A stretch of 64,000 bases of DNA, from the NCBI RefSeq assembly GCF_900156415.1, contig NZ_FTNM01000003.1, forward strand, positions 62,001-126,000, written 5' to 3'. Positions within the stretch are counted from its first letter, which is position 1, and each line of letters starts with the position of its first letter. This stretch comes from Pontibacter lucknowensis. Its GTDB lineage: Bacteria > Bacteroidota > Bacteroidia > Cytophagales > Hymenobacteraceae. Positions 49,991 through 59,000 of the stretch are shown here, one piece after another. The notes below the pieces were generated by a model. It was not told where the DNA came from. It made no database searches and saw only the letters and a list, made by a program, of their open reading frames with translations. The position numbers and the translations under genes were made by a program.

Positions 49991-51262
49991 ATGTCTCAAG
50001 AAGTTAAAAATATAAAAGTATCTGGAGCTAAGAACTCTGCCACACGCTTGTTAGCTGCAGCTGCTTTAAGCGATAAAGAAATTCTACTAAAAAATTTTCC
50101 TACAAAGCTTGTAGATGCCGGACATAAAGCGGATTTTTTAGAAAAGTCAGGCGCAAATATTATAACAAATCATAAAGAGAGCAGTCTTAAAATTAAATCA
50201 GAAGGTTTATCTAATAGAGTTACAGAATTTAACTTTCCGATAAGAACAACCTACCTTTTAGCAGCTTCTTTACTTAAAAGAGAAGGTTGTGCTAAAATCC
50301 CATATCCAGGAGGCTGTAAAATAGGACAAAGAGGTTATGATTTGCACATCATGGTATGGGAGCGTTTAGGATGTACTGTAGAAGAATATGCAGATTATAT
50401 ATTAATTACTTCCCCAGGTAAGTTAAAAGGGAATAGTATTTCTTTCCCTATTAGTACAGTAGGTGGTACAGAAAATGCATTGATTACAGCCTCAATCGCA
50501 GAAGGAGAAACGGAAATTTTCAATGCCTATGTATCTCCCGAAGTGAATGACCTGATCAGGTTCTTAACTGCAATGGGGGTGTCCATAGAAGTGATAGGAA
50601 ATAGCTATATCAAAGTTAAGGGTACAACCGAGTTTAGAGCTACTACCTATAACGTTATGCCGGACAGGATTGAGGCACTGACTTGGCTTGTATTTGGGGT
50701 CTTGTCTGGTTTATCTTTAAAAATTGATGACGTTCCATTCGATATAATGGAGATTCCCTTAAAGCACATAAATGAAGCTGGTATAGATTTCTTCAGAAAT
50801 AATAAAAGCATTTATGTGTCACCTGAATGTCTAAACTTAGGTGAAATACAACCCTTCGAGCTTGCTTGTGGAACTCACCCTGGTGTGATATCTGATATGC
50901 AGCCTTTTTATGTACTCTTAGCACTTAAAGCTAAAGGAATCAGCAGAATCTATGATTACAGATATCCTGAAAGGACAGCTTATCTTGACGAGCTAAATAA
51001 ACTATGCGGTAATGCAATTTCATATGAACCTGGAAAAATTGTTATTAATGGGCCTGCAAAATTCTCCTCGCATCCTATTGTATATTCAAAAGACTTAAGG
51101 GGAAGTATGGCGGTAGTTTTAGCAGCACTTCTGGCTGAAGACACAGCTAAAACAGAGATAAAGGATTTCCAAATGGCGTTAAGAGGTTATAATAACCTTT
51201 TGGACAAACTTGAGCAAATTGGTATCGAGTTAGAGGCTAATGATAATACCGTAATTATTTGA
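49991..51262 (+). CDS. MurA-like enolpyruvyl transferase in a polysaccharide locus
   Basis: This 423-residue protein has the EPSP/MurA fold. MurA active-site segments are present: GAKNSA (Lys14-Asn15), PGGCKIG with the phosphoenolpyruvate-reactive Cys109, SDMQP (Asp302), DLRGSMA (Arg370) and LRGYNNLLDKL near the end. It should add enolpyruvate from PEP to the 3-OH of a UDP-sugar. It is immediately followed by a MurB-like gene and lies among glycosyltransferases, not cell-wall genes, so it is probably a dedicated paralogue making a lactyl-ether sugar for the polymer. Confidence 0.85.
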   Translation: MSQEVKNIKVSGAKNSATRLLAAAALSDKEILLKNFPTKLVDAGHKADFLEKSGANIITNHKESSLKIKSEGLSNRVTEFNFPIRTTYLLAASLLKREGCAKIPYPGGCKIGQRGYDLHIMVWERLGCTVEEYADYILITSPGKLKGNSISFPISTVGGTENALITASIAEGETEIFNAYVSPEVNDLIRFLTAMGVSIEVIGNSYIKVKGTTEFRATTYNVMPDRIEALTWLVFGVLSGLSLKIDDVPFDIMEIPLKHINEAGIDFFRNNKSIYVSPECLNLGEIQPFELACGTHPGVISDMQPFYVLLALKAKGISRIYDYRYPERTAYLDELNKLCGNAISYEPGKIVINGPAKFSSHPIVYSKDLRGSMAVVLAALLAEDTAKTEIKDFQMALRGYNNLLDKLEQIGIELEANDNTVII

Positions 51263-51271
51263 TAAGTCTTT

Positions 51272-52129
51272 ATGGATGTTATTGAAAATTTTGATCTTAC
51301 TTACTCTAACTCCTATAGGGTAGGCGCTATATGCCGAAAAGCATACTTCCCAAATACAATTGATGATGTTGTTAGAATTTGTGAATACAAAAATGAGCAG
51401 CTTATATTTTTAGGAGGCGGCTATAATGTAATTTTATCCAAGCCCTATTATGAAGAATCTTTCGTGCTATTAAAAAAAAACTTTAGCAGATACTCATTTG
51501 AAAATGATTTAATAAAGGCACAAGCAGGTGTAGAGTTAAAAGAGTTAAGTGAACAAGCTTTGCAGCATGCGCTTACTGGCCTTGAAATGTTTTATGATAT
51601 ACCTAGTAGCTTGGGTGGCGCTATTGTCATGAATGCAGGAGCTAGTGGCGAGGAAATAAAAGATGTATTAGTAAATGTTACTTACCTGAACAAATCTACT
51701 TTGAAAGTCCACACGATTGATCGGAGTGAAATGAATTTTGAATACCGGAATAGTATATTTCAGGAAAACTCAGGTGAACTGATAATTTTGGAGGCACAAC
51801 TTAAACTGGCACCTGGAAACAAAGCATCGATAAAGGAGAAAATGACACAAATTTATGATGCACGACAGGCAAAGCAACCAAAGGAGTATCCTAATGCTGG
51901 GAGTGTATTCAAACGCCCCAAAGGAAAATTTGTTGGTCCAATGATTGAAGAACTGGGACTAAAAGGGTTTACGATAGGTGGTGCAAAAATTTCTGAGAAA
52001 CATGCAGGTTTTATTGTTAATACAGGTAATGCTACTGGTAATGACATACTGTCAATCATTGAGTATGTGAAAAATAAAGTCAAAGCTGAGTTTAGTGTTG
52101 ATTTAGAAGTAGAACAAAGAGTTATTTAG
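51272..52129 (+). CDS. MurB-like enolpyruvyl reductase in a polysaccharide locus
   Basis: This 285-residue protein has the FAD-binding and catalytic features of MurB: LGGGYN (47-52), PSSLGGAIVMNAGAS (111-125), YRNSIF (158-163, with the catalytic-type Arg), NAGSVFKRP (208-216, proton-donor Ser) and EVEQRVI at the C-terminus. It would reduce the enolpyruvyl ether to a D-lactyl ether with NADPH. It starts 9 bp after the MurA-like gene. Small departures from canonical MurB (PSSLGG for the usual PGSVGG) fit a diverged paralogue. Confidence 0.85.
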   Translation: MDVIENFDLTYSNSYRVGAICRKAYFPNTIDDVVRICEYKNEQLIFLGGGYNVILSKPYYEESFVLLKKNFSRYSFENDLIKAQAGVELKELSEQALQHALTGLEMFYDIPSSLGGAIVMNAGASGEEIKDVLVNVTYLNKSTLKVHTIDRSEMNFEYRNSIFQENSGELIILEAQLKLAPGNKASIKEKMTQIYDARQAKQPKEYPNAGSVFKRPKGKFVGPMIEELGLKGFTIGGAKISEKHAGFIVNTGNATGNDILSIIEYVKNKVKAEFSVDLEVEQRVI

Positions 52130-52136
52130 TCTATCA

Positions 52137-53018
52137 ATGGAAAATAAGCCTTTAGTATCTATTGTTACAGGTTATTATAATAGGAAAGAAAATTTAATTT
52201 CTTCCATAGAAAGCATATTGAATCAGGATTACGAGCATTTTGAATATATAATCTTTGATGATTTCTCTGATGATGGTACCTACGAAATGCTGGCTGAATT
52301 TAAAGATCCTAGACTTAAATTAATCAGACATTCAGAAAATCTTGGTTTTACTAAGGGCATTATACAAGCTATTAGCAAATGTAACGGTGAGTACATTGCT
52401 ATTCATGGTGCGGGAGATGTGTCATTGCCACGACGAATAACCCTTCAAGTCGAAATGCTTCAAAATAATCCCAGGTTAGGAATCGTAGGATGTTTAGTTG
52501 AAGATATTCATCAAGGTAAAAGTAAGATACACAGCCCTGTTATAAATGGTAAAAGTAATTTTTTTACTCAGGGTGAAGTTATGTATTTGAAATCTCTTTA
52601 TTATAAAGTGGGTGGTTACAACTCTTTTTTCAAGTACGGGCAATTTACTCATCTAAAGACAGAATTTTGTAAAATAGCTGATACAGGATATGTAGATGAA
52701 GTACTATACAAAAGAATTCATTATAAAAACGGAGTTACAAATAATAATGATAAGCGCTTTGAACAAAAGTTTTATATAGTCAGTGGTATTTACCTGTCAA
52801 CAAATGACAATTCTTTATATAAACTTAACATTAATGATTTATTGCTTAAAACATACTTAAACGTCAATGTTAAAGGTAAACGAGTAAACTCTACTATATT
52901 CTTTAAATACTATTCGGGAAGTCGTTTAATTAAGTATTTACTGAAATTGCATTTCAATCAAAAGATTTCAGATTTATTTTTAAAGCGATTTCTACGTTTG
53001 TTCAAAAGGATCAGTTAG
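52137..53018 (+). CDS. GT2 glycosyltransferase
   Basis: The protein has 293 residues. The GT-A fold N-terminus is LVSIVTGYYNRKENL, with IIFDDFSDDGTYEML for nucleotide binding and a metal site at IHGAGDVSLPRR where the usual DxD reads GAGD. The C-terminal ~130 residues are basic. It starts 7 bp after the MurB-like gene. Donor and acceptor are unknown. Confidence 0.85.
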   Translation: MENKPLVSIVTGYYNRKENLISSIESILNQDYEHFEYIIFDDFSDDGTYEMLAEFKDPRLKLIRHSENLGFTKGIIQAISKCNGEYIAIHGAGDVSLPRRITLQVEMLQNNPRLGIVGCLVEDIHQGKSKIHSPVINGKSNFFTQGEVMYLKSLYYKVGGYNSFFKYGQFTHLKTEFCKIADTGYVDEVLYKRIHYKNGVTNNNDKRFEQKFYIVSGIYLSTNDNSLYKLNINDLLLKTYLNVNVKGKRVNSTIFFKYYSGSRLIKYLLKLHFNQKISDLFLKRFLRLFKRIS

Positions 53019-53119
53019 CGTTGTAAAAATAAATAACAGAGGACAGTTGCTAAATTGGGCGGATTAAGTGATATCTGAATTCAATTACTCTGATTATAAT
53101 TTGATTAAGTAGATCTATT

Positions 53120-53998
53120 ATGAGTTTAGTAAGCATTATAATTCCTGTATATAATAGAATTGACTTACTTGAAGAGACTTTAACTTCAATTGAAAGCCAA
53201 ACATACTTACAGTGGGAGTGTATACTTGTAGATGATCACTCTACTGATGGGAGTTTTGAATTCTTAGAAAATTATACCCAAAATGATAAGAGGTACAAGT
53301 TATATAAGAGACCAAAGGATCTAGTTAAAGGTGCTCCTTCATGTCGAAATTTTGGCTTTAGTAAATCTAGTGGTCAATATATTCAATGGTTTGATTCAGA
53401 TGATATTATGCACCCTGAAATGTTAGAGAAAAAAGTCAGTGCATTAACAAAATATAACTATGACTTCGTAATATGTCTGTTAAATGAATTTGAAGGTAAT
53501 GAATATAGAGAAGTAAGGTACAAAACCCATTCAAATACCCCAGCTTTATCATATATAAAAGCTGGCATCTACTTTTTTACACCTGGGCCACTTTTTAATA
53601 GAATTTTTCTAGAATCTAAATTAAATCAATTATTTAATCTAAAACTTAAGAAACATCAGGAATGGGAATTTTACTTCAGAGTTTTAGTTAATTCAACAAA
53701 TTATGCTACTATAAATGATGTTTTAATTCATAGAAGAATTCATGAAAACTCATTAGCTAAAACAATAAAGGTTGAAAAAAAAGCTGATTATTATTTGCAT
53801 TCGAGGATATGTGCTATTAAGTATTTGATAAGTAAAAAAATTAAAATTTCTAATTCTTACGCATATTTGATTAGAGATGCTAAGTCAAATATAATAAAGT
53901 CTTTTAAAAGTTCAAATTTCAACGCGCTTAATCTATCCCTTATATATCTTAGCCTAATAAACTTTAACTATATAACGTCTAGAAAAAAAATCATTTAA
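53120..53998 (+). CDS. GT2 glycosyltransferase
   Basis: The protein has 292 residues: LVSIIIPVYNRIDLLEET, CILVDDHSTDGSFEF and IQWFDSDDIMHPEML (DxD-type metal site). It shares the block KGAPSCRNFG with the next gene's KGANSCRRYG and the same WFDSDDIM, so the two are probably related by duplication. Strongly AT-rich. Specificity unknown. Confidence 0.87.
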   Translation: MSLVSIIIPVYNRIDLLEETLTSIESQTYLQWECILVDDHSTDGSFEFLENYTQNDKRYKLYKRPKDLVKGAPSCRNFGFSKSSGQYIQWFDSDDIMHPEMLEKKVSALTKYNYDFVICLLNEFEGNEYREVRYKTHSNTPALSYIKAGIYFFTPGPLFNRIFLESKLNQLFNLKLKKHQEWEFYFRVLVNSTNYATINDVLIHRRIHENSLAKTIKVEKKADYYLHSRICAIKYLISKKIKISNSYAYLIRDAKSNIIKSFKSSNFNALNLSLIYLSLINFNYITSRKKII

Positions 53999-54057
53999 AT
54001 CATTAAAAGTACCATAAGCGAAATGAGCTTAATTGCTACTGCTAAAATATTTAAATA

Positions 54058-54954
54058 ATGGTTATCGAAACTACTATTATCATACCGCATTATCAGAGAG
54101 CTAAGCTATTAATAGATACTATCGAAAGTATTAAGCTTCAGAATTATAATAAATGGGAGTGTATAATAGTGGATGATGGATCAGATGAAGCTAATGTAAA
54201 AGCAATTATCGGTTATATTAGTGGTGATTCCAGATTCACATTTGTTTCTAGACCAGATGAAGAAATTAAAGGCGCTAATTCTTGTAGGCGTTATGGTCTT
54301 ACCTTAGCAAAAGGTGATTTCATAAAATGGTTTGACTCTGACGATATTATGGAGCAGGATTTTCTATCAACCCAGGTTAAGTTTATTAAAGACGGGTTTG
54401 ATGGTATCCTTTGTAATTGTAAAGTTTACAATGATAATTTGACAGTGTTAAAAAGTGAATCGTGGAGAGAGTTGAATTATTCAAACAATATTTTAGGAGA
54501 TTATCTATCAGAAAAGTTAGCGTGGCAAACAGGCTCTGGTTTATGGAGAAAATCTATTTTTAAAAGCTACGAACCATTTAGTTATGACTTAAATAATGCA
54601 CAAGAGTGGCTATTCCATTTCGATATTCTCACATTAGGAATCAAAGTAGGAGTTATAGATAAGGCATTATATAAGATAAGAAGCCATAAAAGCTCTATAT
54701 CCTATAATAGAAATCTAAAATATAATTATCATAGACTTTTATCTAGATTGATTGCGTTAGAGAAGTTTTCAGAGGCTGATATTTCAGGTAAGAAATTCTT
54801 AACTCTACCAATAGTTAAAGATTTAAAACGAAATAGAGGGAAATACTTGTTTTTCGGGGCTTTAAAAACACTGCAAACCTTGATTACATATAGTTTGAGG
54901 TCCATATTAATTAAGAAAAAATTAAGGCAATCTGACTTTTCTTTAATACGATAA
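54058..54954 (+). CDS. GT2 glycosyltransferase
   Basis: The protein has 298 residues: TIIIPHYQRAKLL, CIIVDDGSDEANVKAI and IKWFDSDDIMEQDFL. It resembles the preceding transferase along most of its length. The C-terminal part is basic and helical (GKYLFFGALKTL), perhaps membrane-associated. Specificity unknown. Confidence 0.87.
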   Translation: MVIETTIIIPHYQRAKLLIDTIESIKLQNYNKWECIIVDDGSDEANVKAIIGYISGDSRFTFVSRPDEEIKGANSCRRYGLTLAKGDFIKWFDSDDIMEQDFLSTQVKFIKDGFDGILCNCKVYNDNLTVLKSESWRELNYSNNILGDYLSEKLAWQTGSGLWRKSIFKSYEPFSYDLNNAQEWLFHFDILTLGIKVGVIDKALYKIRSHKSSISYNRNLKYNYHRLLSRLIALEKFSEADISGKKFLTLPIVKDLKRNRGKYLFFGALKTLQTLITYSLRSILIKKKLRQSDFSLIR

Positions 54955-55026
54955 TGATAATACTGTGAATTTCGCAGAATTTATAAAGCGATTTAATTAC
55001 TTAACCTATACATATTATATAGTCAT

Positions 55027-55845
55027 ATGGAGTTCATAGTCTCAGTGATTATACCTGTATACAACGCTGAGAAGTACGTGCAAAAGGCTGTTGAATCTGC
55101 TGTCACTTTAAGTGAAGTAGGTGAAGTGATTCTTATAGAGGATCACTCTCCTGATAACGCATTACAAGTATGCCAGGATTTAGCCAATAAACATGCAAAT
55201 GTAAGATTATATAGACACCCAAATGGAGAAAACAAGGGGGCAGCTGCAAGCAGGAATTTAGGTATTCAAAAAGCTAAATACGATTATATTGCATTTTTAG
55301 ACGCAGATGATTTTTACTTACCAAATCGTTTTAAAGCTGACAAAGAAATCTTTAGGGATTTATCTATTGATGGTGTCTACAGTGCAGCATTAAATGTACG
55401 AATCGATGATCCTCATTTTAAGCATGTACATACTATTAAACGTAAAATTAGACCTGACAAGCTTCTTCATTACTTAATAAGAGGCACTTATGGACACTTT
55501 TGTACAAATGGTATTACTTTAAAAAAAAGTCTATTATTGAAAACCGGCGGGTTCAATGAAACTTTAAGGTTACATCAGGACACTGAACTATGGGTTAGGT
55601 GTGCTTCTAAGGGAACATTAGTAGCCGGAAGTATTAATGAGCCTACATCAATTATTGTGAGTCATGGACAGAATAGAGTTACTTCTAGCTCTAAAAAGTC
55701 AAGACTAAAATACTTACTCTCTTTGATTAACAGATTTTCAATAGTGGAAATTGGTCTAATAAATTATGCATTATTATTAAGAAAAGCAGCGAAGAATACA
55801 GAGACAGTAAAAGATTATTTAAAAATCATCACTCGTTTAAAATGA
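55027..55845 (+). CDS. GT2 glycosyltransferase
   Basis: The protein has 272 residues: VSVIIPVYNAEKYVQKAVES, VILIEDHSPDNAL and YIAFLDADDFYLPNRF with a canonical DADD metal site. HQDTELWVRCA further on is a typical GT2 acceptor-side motif. Its TGA overlaps the start of the next gene (ATGATGA at 55842), indicating coupled translation. Confidence 0.88.
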   Translation: MEFIVSVIIPVYNAEKYVQKAVESAVTLSEVGEVILIEDHSPDNALQVCQDLANKHANVRLYRHPNGENKGAAASRNLGIQKAKYDYIAFLDADDFYLPNRFKADKEIFRDLSIDGVYSAALNVRIDDPHFKHVHTIKRKIRPDKLLHYLIRGTYGHFCTNGITLKKSLLLKTGGFNETLRLHQDTELWVRCASKGTLVAGSINEPTSIIVSHGQNRVTSSSKKSRLKYLLSLINRFSIVEIGLINYALLLRKAAKNTETVKDYLKIITRLK

Positions 55846-56759
55846 TGAATTCAAAATTTGCTGCTTTTATCATGACTTATGAAAGACCAGCTGTACTGAG
55901 TAATACTATAGCGAAATTATTGAATCAAACTTATGCACCATGTAAAATTCTTATAGTTGATAACAGTTTAACTTCGACTACAAGAAGATTAGTAGCAAAA
56001 CTTAATAATAGTAGAATAGAATATATAAATGTAGGATATAATTCAGGACCAGCAGGTGCAGCTAGTATTGGCCTGCAAATACTTACTGAACAAGGGTATG
56101 ACTGGATTTATTGGGGAGATGATGATGATCCTCCAAAGAAGGATGATACATTTGAGCTTATGTTTACAAGCATTGATAGTTTACAAAAGAAAACCCCAGA
56201 TATAAGACTTGGTATTTTTGGACAGATAGGAGGTTATTTTAACGGTTACACAGCTAGAATGAGAAACCTCTATAATAAGGAACTTGGAGGAATACAAGAA
56301 GTGGATCAGATACCCGGCAATAAAACTATGATTATAAATAGTAAGGTTGTAAAAGCAGGTGTATTACCAAATGCAAAGTTGTTCTTTGGCTTTGAAGAAC
56401 TTGATTTTTGTCTGAGAGTAAAAAAAGCTGGTTATGTGATCATGTTAGATGGTGATGCTTGGTTAAAATCGCGAATAGAGTTGGGGAAAGTGAATGCTAA
56501 CTATAAGTGGAAAGGCTCTCATAGCGGTAGAGTGGACCTTATTTGGAGACAATACTATAGTGGCAGGAACATGTTAGATATTCTTTTTAAGAATAAATAT
56601 TACATTGGACTTTTGTTTTTTTTAATTAAACTGATGGCAAAGTCGGTTTATGGCTTTAAGTTTGGATCTACTTATGGTTTGAAAAACTTCAAAGTACAGT
56701 GGTTAGCTATTAGAGACTTTTTAGTAGGAAAATTTCATAAAGTGGATTTGGAGTTATAA
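55842..56759 (+). CDS. GT2 glycosyltransferase (GlfT2/rhamnosyltransferase-like)
   Basis: The protein has 305 residues: FAAFIMTYERPAVLSNTIAKL, ILIVDNSLTSTTRRLV, VGYNSGPAGAASIGL and IYWGDDDDPPKKD. The GPAGA segment and the run of four Asp resemble galactofuranosyl/rhamnosyl GT2 enzymes. FGFEELDFCLRVKKAGY is the usual acceptor-side ED motif. It starts within the stop of the previous gene; the aldolase cassette follows 4 bp later. Confidence 0.85.
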   Translation: MMNSKFAAFIMTYERPAVLSNTIAKLLNQTYAPCKILIVDNSLTSTTRRLVAKLNNSRIEYINVGYNSGPAGAASIGLQILTEQGYDWIYWGDDDDPPKKDDTFELMFTSIDSLQKKTPDIRLGIFGQIGGYFNGYTARMRNLYNKELGGIQEVDQIPGNKTMIINSKVVKAGVLPNAKLFFGFEELDFCLRVKKAGYVIMLDGDAWLKSRIELGKVNANYKWKGSHSGRVDLIWRQYYSGRNMLDILFKNKYYIGLLFFLIKLMAKSVYGFKFGSTYGLKNFKVQWLAIRDFLVGKFHKVDLEL

Positions 56760-56763
56760 AAAT

Positions 56764-58305
56764 ATGATTAAGATTCTTGACTGCACCCTCCGAGATGGAG
56801 GCTATTATACAAACTGGGATTTCAGTAAGGAGCTTGTTAGCACATACCTGGAGTCCATGAATATGCTCCCGGTAGATTATCTGGAGATAGGGTACCGTAA
56901 CAACCCAATGAAAGACTACCTGGGAGAGTATTTCTATTGCCCTTCATACCTTCTGGAGCAAGTAAAGGAGGCTTCAGATAAAAAGCTGGTGATCATTCTG
57001 GATGAGAAGAATGTGCTGCCCGTGCATGTTGATAATCTGCTGAAGCCTTGCGTTGGTATAATCGACATGGTGCGTATTGCCTTGGACCCGCAGCAGTTTG
57101 GACGGGCCCTCAAGCTGGCTGAAAGAATCAAGGCAATGGGTTTTGAGGTGGGCTTCAACACCATGTACATGTCTAGGTGGCGCGAATTTCCAGCTTTCTT
57201 AGAGGATCTCAGATTTGTAGATCAGGTAGCAGACTATTTTTACATGGTGGATTCATTCGGAGGGGTATACCCGCAGGACGTAATTGAGACCATAAATCTA
57301 ATTCGGGAGAAGACAAACATCAAGCTGGGCTTTCATGGGCACAACAATCTGGAACTGGGCCTTATCAATACGCTGACAGCGATAGAGCACGGCGTGGAGA
57401 TCGTCGATGCGACGATCACCGGCATGGGCAGAGGTGCAGGCAATTTAAAAACAGAATTGTTGTTGACTGCCATGAATGCTAAAGACGGACTCGAGGTGGA
57501 TTTCAATGCGCTGAGCAAAACGGTGGATGGGTTTTCCCAGTTGCAGCAGTCCTATGGGTGGGGCACTAACCTTCCTTATATGGTGTCGGGGGCCAATTCG
57601 CTTCCGCAGAAAAATGTAATGGAGTGGGTAACGCAACGTTTTTACTCCTTCAACAGCATTATCAGAGCGTTGAACAACCAAAAGCAGAAAGTAAAAGACA
57701 ATTACAAGCTGCCAGTATTCAAACCTTCCAAAAAATATGACAATGTTGTCATAATAGGAGGGGGAGCGAACGCAGTGAATCATGCCCAGGGCTTAAGAGA
57801 ATTCATAGCTGGTTTGGGGAATGTTTGTATTATTCATGCCAGCTCGAAGAATGCAAACACTTATGAGGATTTGGAAATTGACCAGGTTTTTTGCCTTGTT
57901 GGTAACGAAGGGCACCGATTAGAGAAAGTGTTCCATAGTTTTAAAAATTTCAGTGGTAGTTGTGTCCTGCCTCCTTATCCTAGGGAGATGGGTACCTACA
58001 TTCCTGAAGCAGTGGTAGAGAATAGCTTTGAACTGGAGCGCATCGAGTTTAGTAACAGACTCAATGATACACATACTGCACTTGCCTTGCAGGCGGCTCT
58101 GGAGCTAGGGGATGAGAACGTATTTATAGCGGGTTATGATGGCTACATACAGGCAAGTATTTCACAAAAAGAAAAGAGCCTGACAGATGAGAATGAGTTT
58201 CTATTCAGCTCATTTGCGCAGCATACCGGCAAACCTTTAGTTTCTCTGACTCCTACGAATTACAAATCTGTTGCAGTTAAGTCAGTATACTCGCTGCTCG
58301 CATGA
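56764..58305 (+). CDS. HMGL-type aldolase fused to a Rossmann-like domain
   Basis: The protein has 513 residues. The N-terminal TIM barrel is of the DRE-TIM metallolyase family: LDCTLRDGGY (5-14), GFHGHNNLELG (189-199, metal His pair) and GMGRGAGN (220-227). This is the chemistry of 4-hydroxy-2-oxovalerate aldolase, HMG-CoA lyase and related enzymes, i.e. C-C bond formation or cleavage at a 2-keto acid. From about residue 325 a second domain begins (NVVIIGGGANAVNHAQGLREF), resembling DUF115/MptE-type Rossmann domains. Its stop overlaps the start of the cytidylyltransferase gene. Base composition is markedly more GC-rich than the preceding transferases. Substrate unknown. Confidence 0.85.
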   Translation: MIKILDCTLRDGGYYTNWDFSKELVSTYLESMNMLPVDYLEIGYRNNPMKDYLGEYFYCPSYLLEQVKEASDKKLVIILDEKNVLPVHVDNLLKPCVGIIDMVRIALDPQQFGRALKLAERIKAMGFEVGFNTMYMSRWREFPAFLEDLRFVDQVADYFYMVDSFGGVYPQDVIETINLIREKTNIKLGFHGHNNLELGLINTLTAIEHGVEIVDATITGMGRGAGNLKTELLLTAMNAKDGLEVDFNALSKTVDGFSQLQQSYGWGTNLPYMVSGANSLPQKNVMEWVTQRFYSFNSIIRALNNQKQKVKDNYKLPVFKPSKKYDNVVIIGGGANAVNHAQGLREFIAGLGNVCIIHASSKNANTYEDLEIDQVFCLVGNEGHRLEKVFHSFKNFSGSCVLPPYPREMGTYIPEAVVENSFELERIEFSNRLNDTHTALALQAALELGDENVFIAGYDGYIQASISQKEKSLTDENEFLFSSFAQHTGKPLVSLTPTNYKSVAVKSVYSLLA

Positions 58306-59000
58306 AAAGGGATATCTGTTTCTTTCTGCCCACCAGAAAAGGCAGCCAGCGGGTCAAGTCAAAGAATACGCGCAGGTTCTCCAATATAGAGGGAGGAATA
58401 CTGGAGCTGAAGCTTAGGCAACTGCTTTCCTGTAAGTCGTTGACTTATGTTATCCTGTCCACCAACGACGAACTATCGGTGGAAATAGCGCAAAGTATTG
58501 ACCCATCCGGGGATAGGATACGGGTAATCTTAAGACCAGAGGAGTTGTGCCTAGACACAACTCCTCTGTCGGCACTTATTAGCTATGTGCCCGGGATTGT
58601 ACTTGAGAGCCACATCATCTGGGGTCATACAACTACTCCATTTGTAGACGCTGACGAATATGACAAGGCAATTGGAGAGTACTTCGGAAAGCTAGAGGAA
58701 GGATATGACTCCTTGGTTTCAGTAAGTGCATTGCAGAACTTCATACTAGACGGTGAAGGACAAGGCGTCAATTTTGACACCAGTCGTAACCACTGGCCGC
58801 GCACTCAGGACCTACCCATGCTCTATGAAATTAACCACGCCATGTTCATCACCTCCAGAGAGGTATATCTTAACCAAAAGAACCGGGTCGGAGCAAAGCC
58901 TTATTTTTTTCTACAGGACAAAATTAGGTCTTTTGACATTGACTGGGAAGATGATTTTATAATTGCTGAGGCTATTTATGATAAGCTTGTCAAAGTATAA
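58302..59000 (+). CDS. NeuA-like cytidylyltransferase
   Basis: The protein has 232 residues. The nucleotide-binding signature FLPTRKGSQRVKSKNTRRF (8-26) corresponds to the PARxGSKxxxxKN motif of acylneuraminate/KDO cytidylyltransferases. WGHTTTPFVDADEYDKAI (107-124) and FDIDWEDDFIIAEAI (211-225, metal-binding Asp) complete the family pattern. It should activate a 2-keto sugar acid as its CMP derivative. It overlaps the aldolase gene by 4 bp and the HAD gene by 23 bp. Confidence 0.87.
   Translation: MKRDICFFLPTRKGSQRVKSKNTRRFSNIEGGILELKLRQLLSCKSLTYVILSTNDELSVEIAQSIDPSGDRIRVILRPEELCLDTTPLSALISYVPGIVLESHIIWGHTTTPFVDADEYDKAIGEYFGKLEEGYDSLVSVSALQNFILDGEGQGVNFDTSRNHWPRTQDLPMLYEINHAMFITSREVYLNQKNRVGAKPYFFLQDKIRSFDIDWEDDFIIAEAIYDKLVKV

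Noticed and set aside
56764..58305. Catabolic 4-hydroxy-2-oxovalerate aldolase
   Set aside because: No acylating aldehyde dehydrogenase or meta-cleavage genes are adjacent; it overlaps a cytidylyltransferase gene and carries an extra domain.
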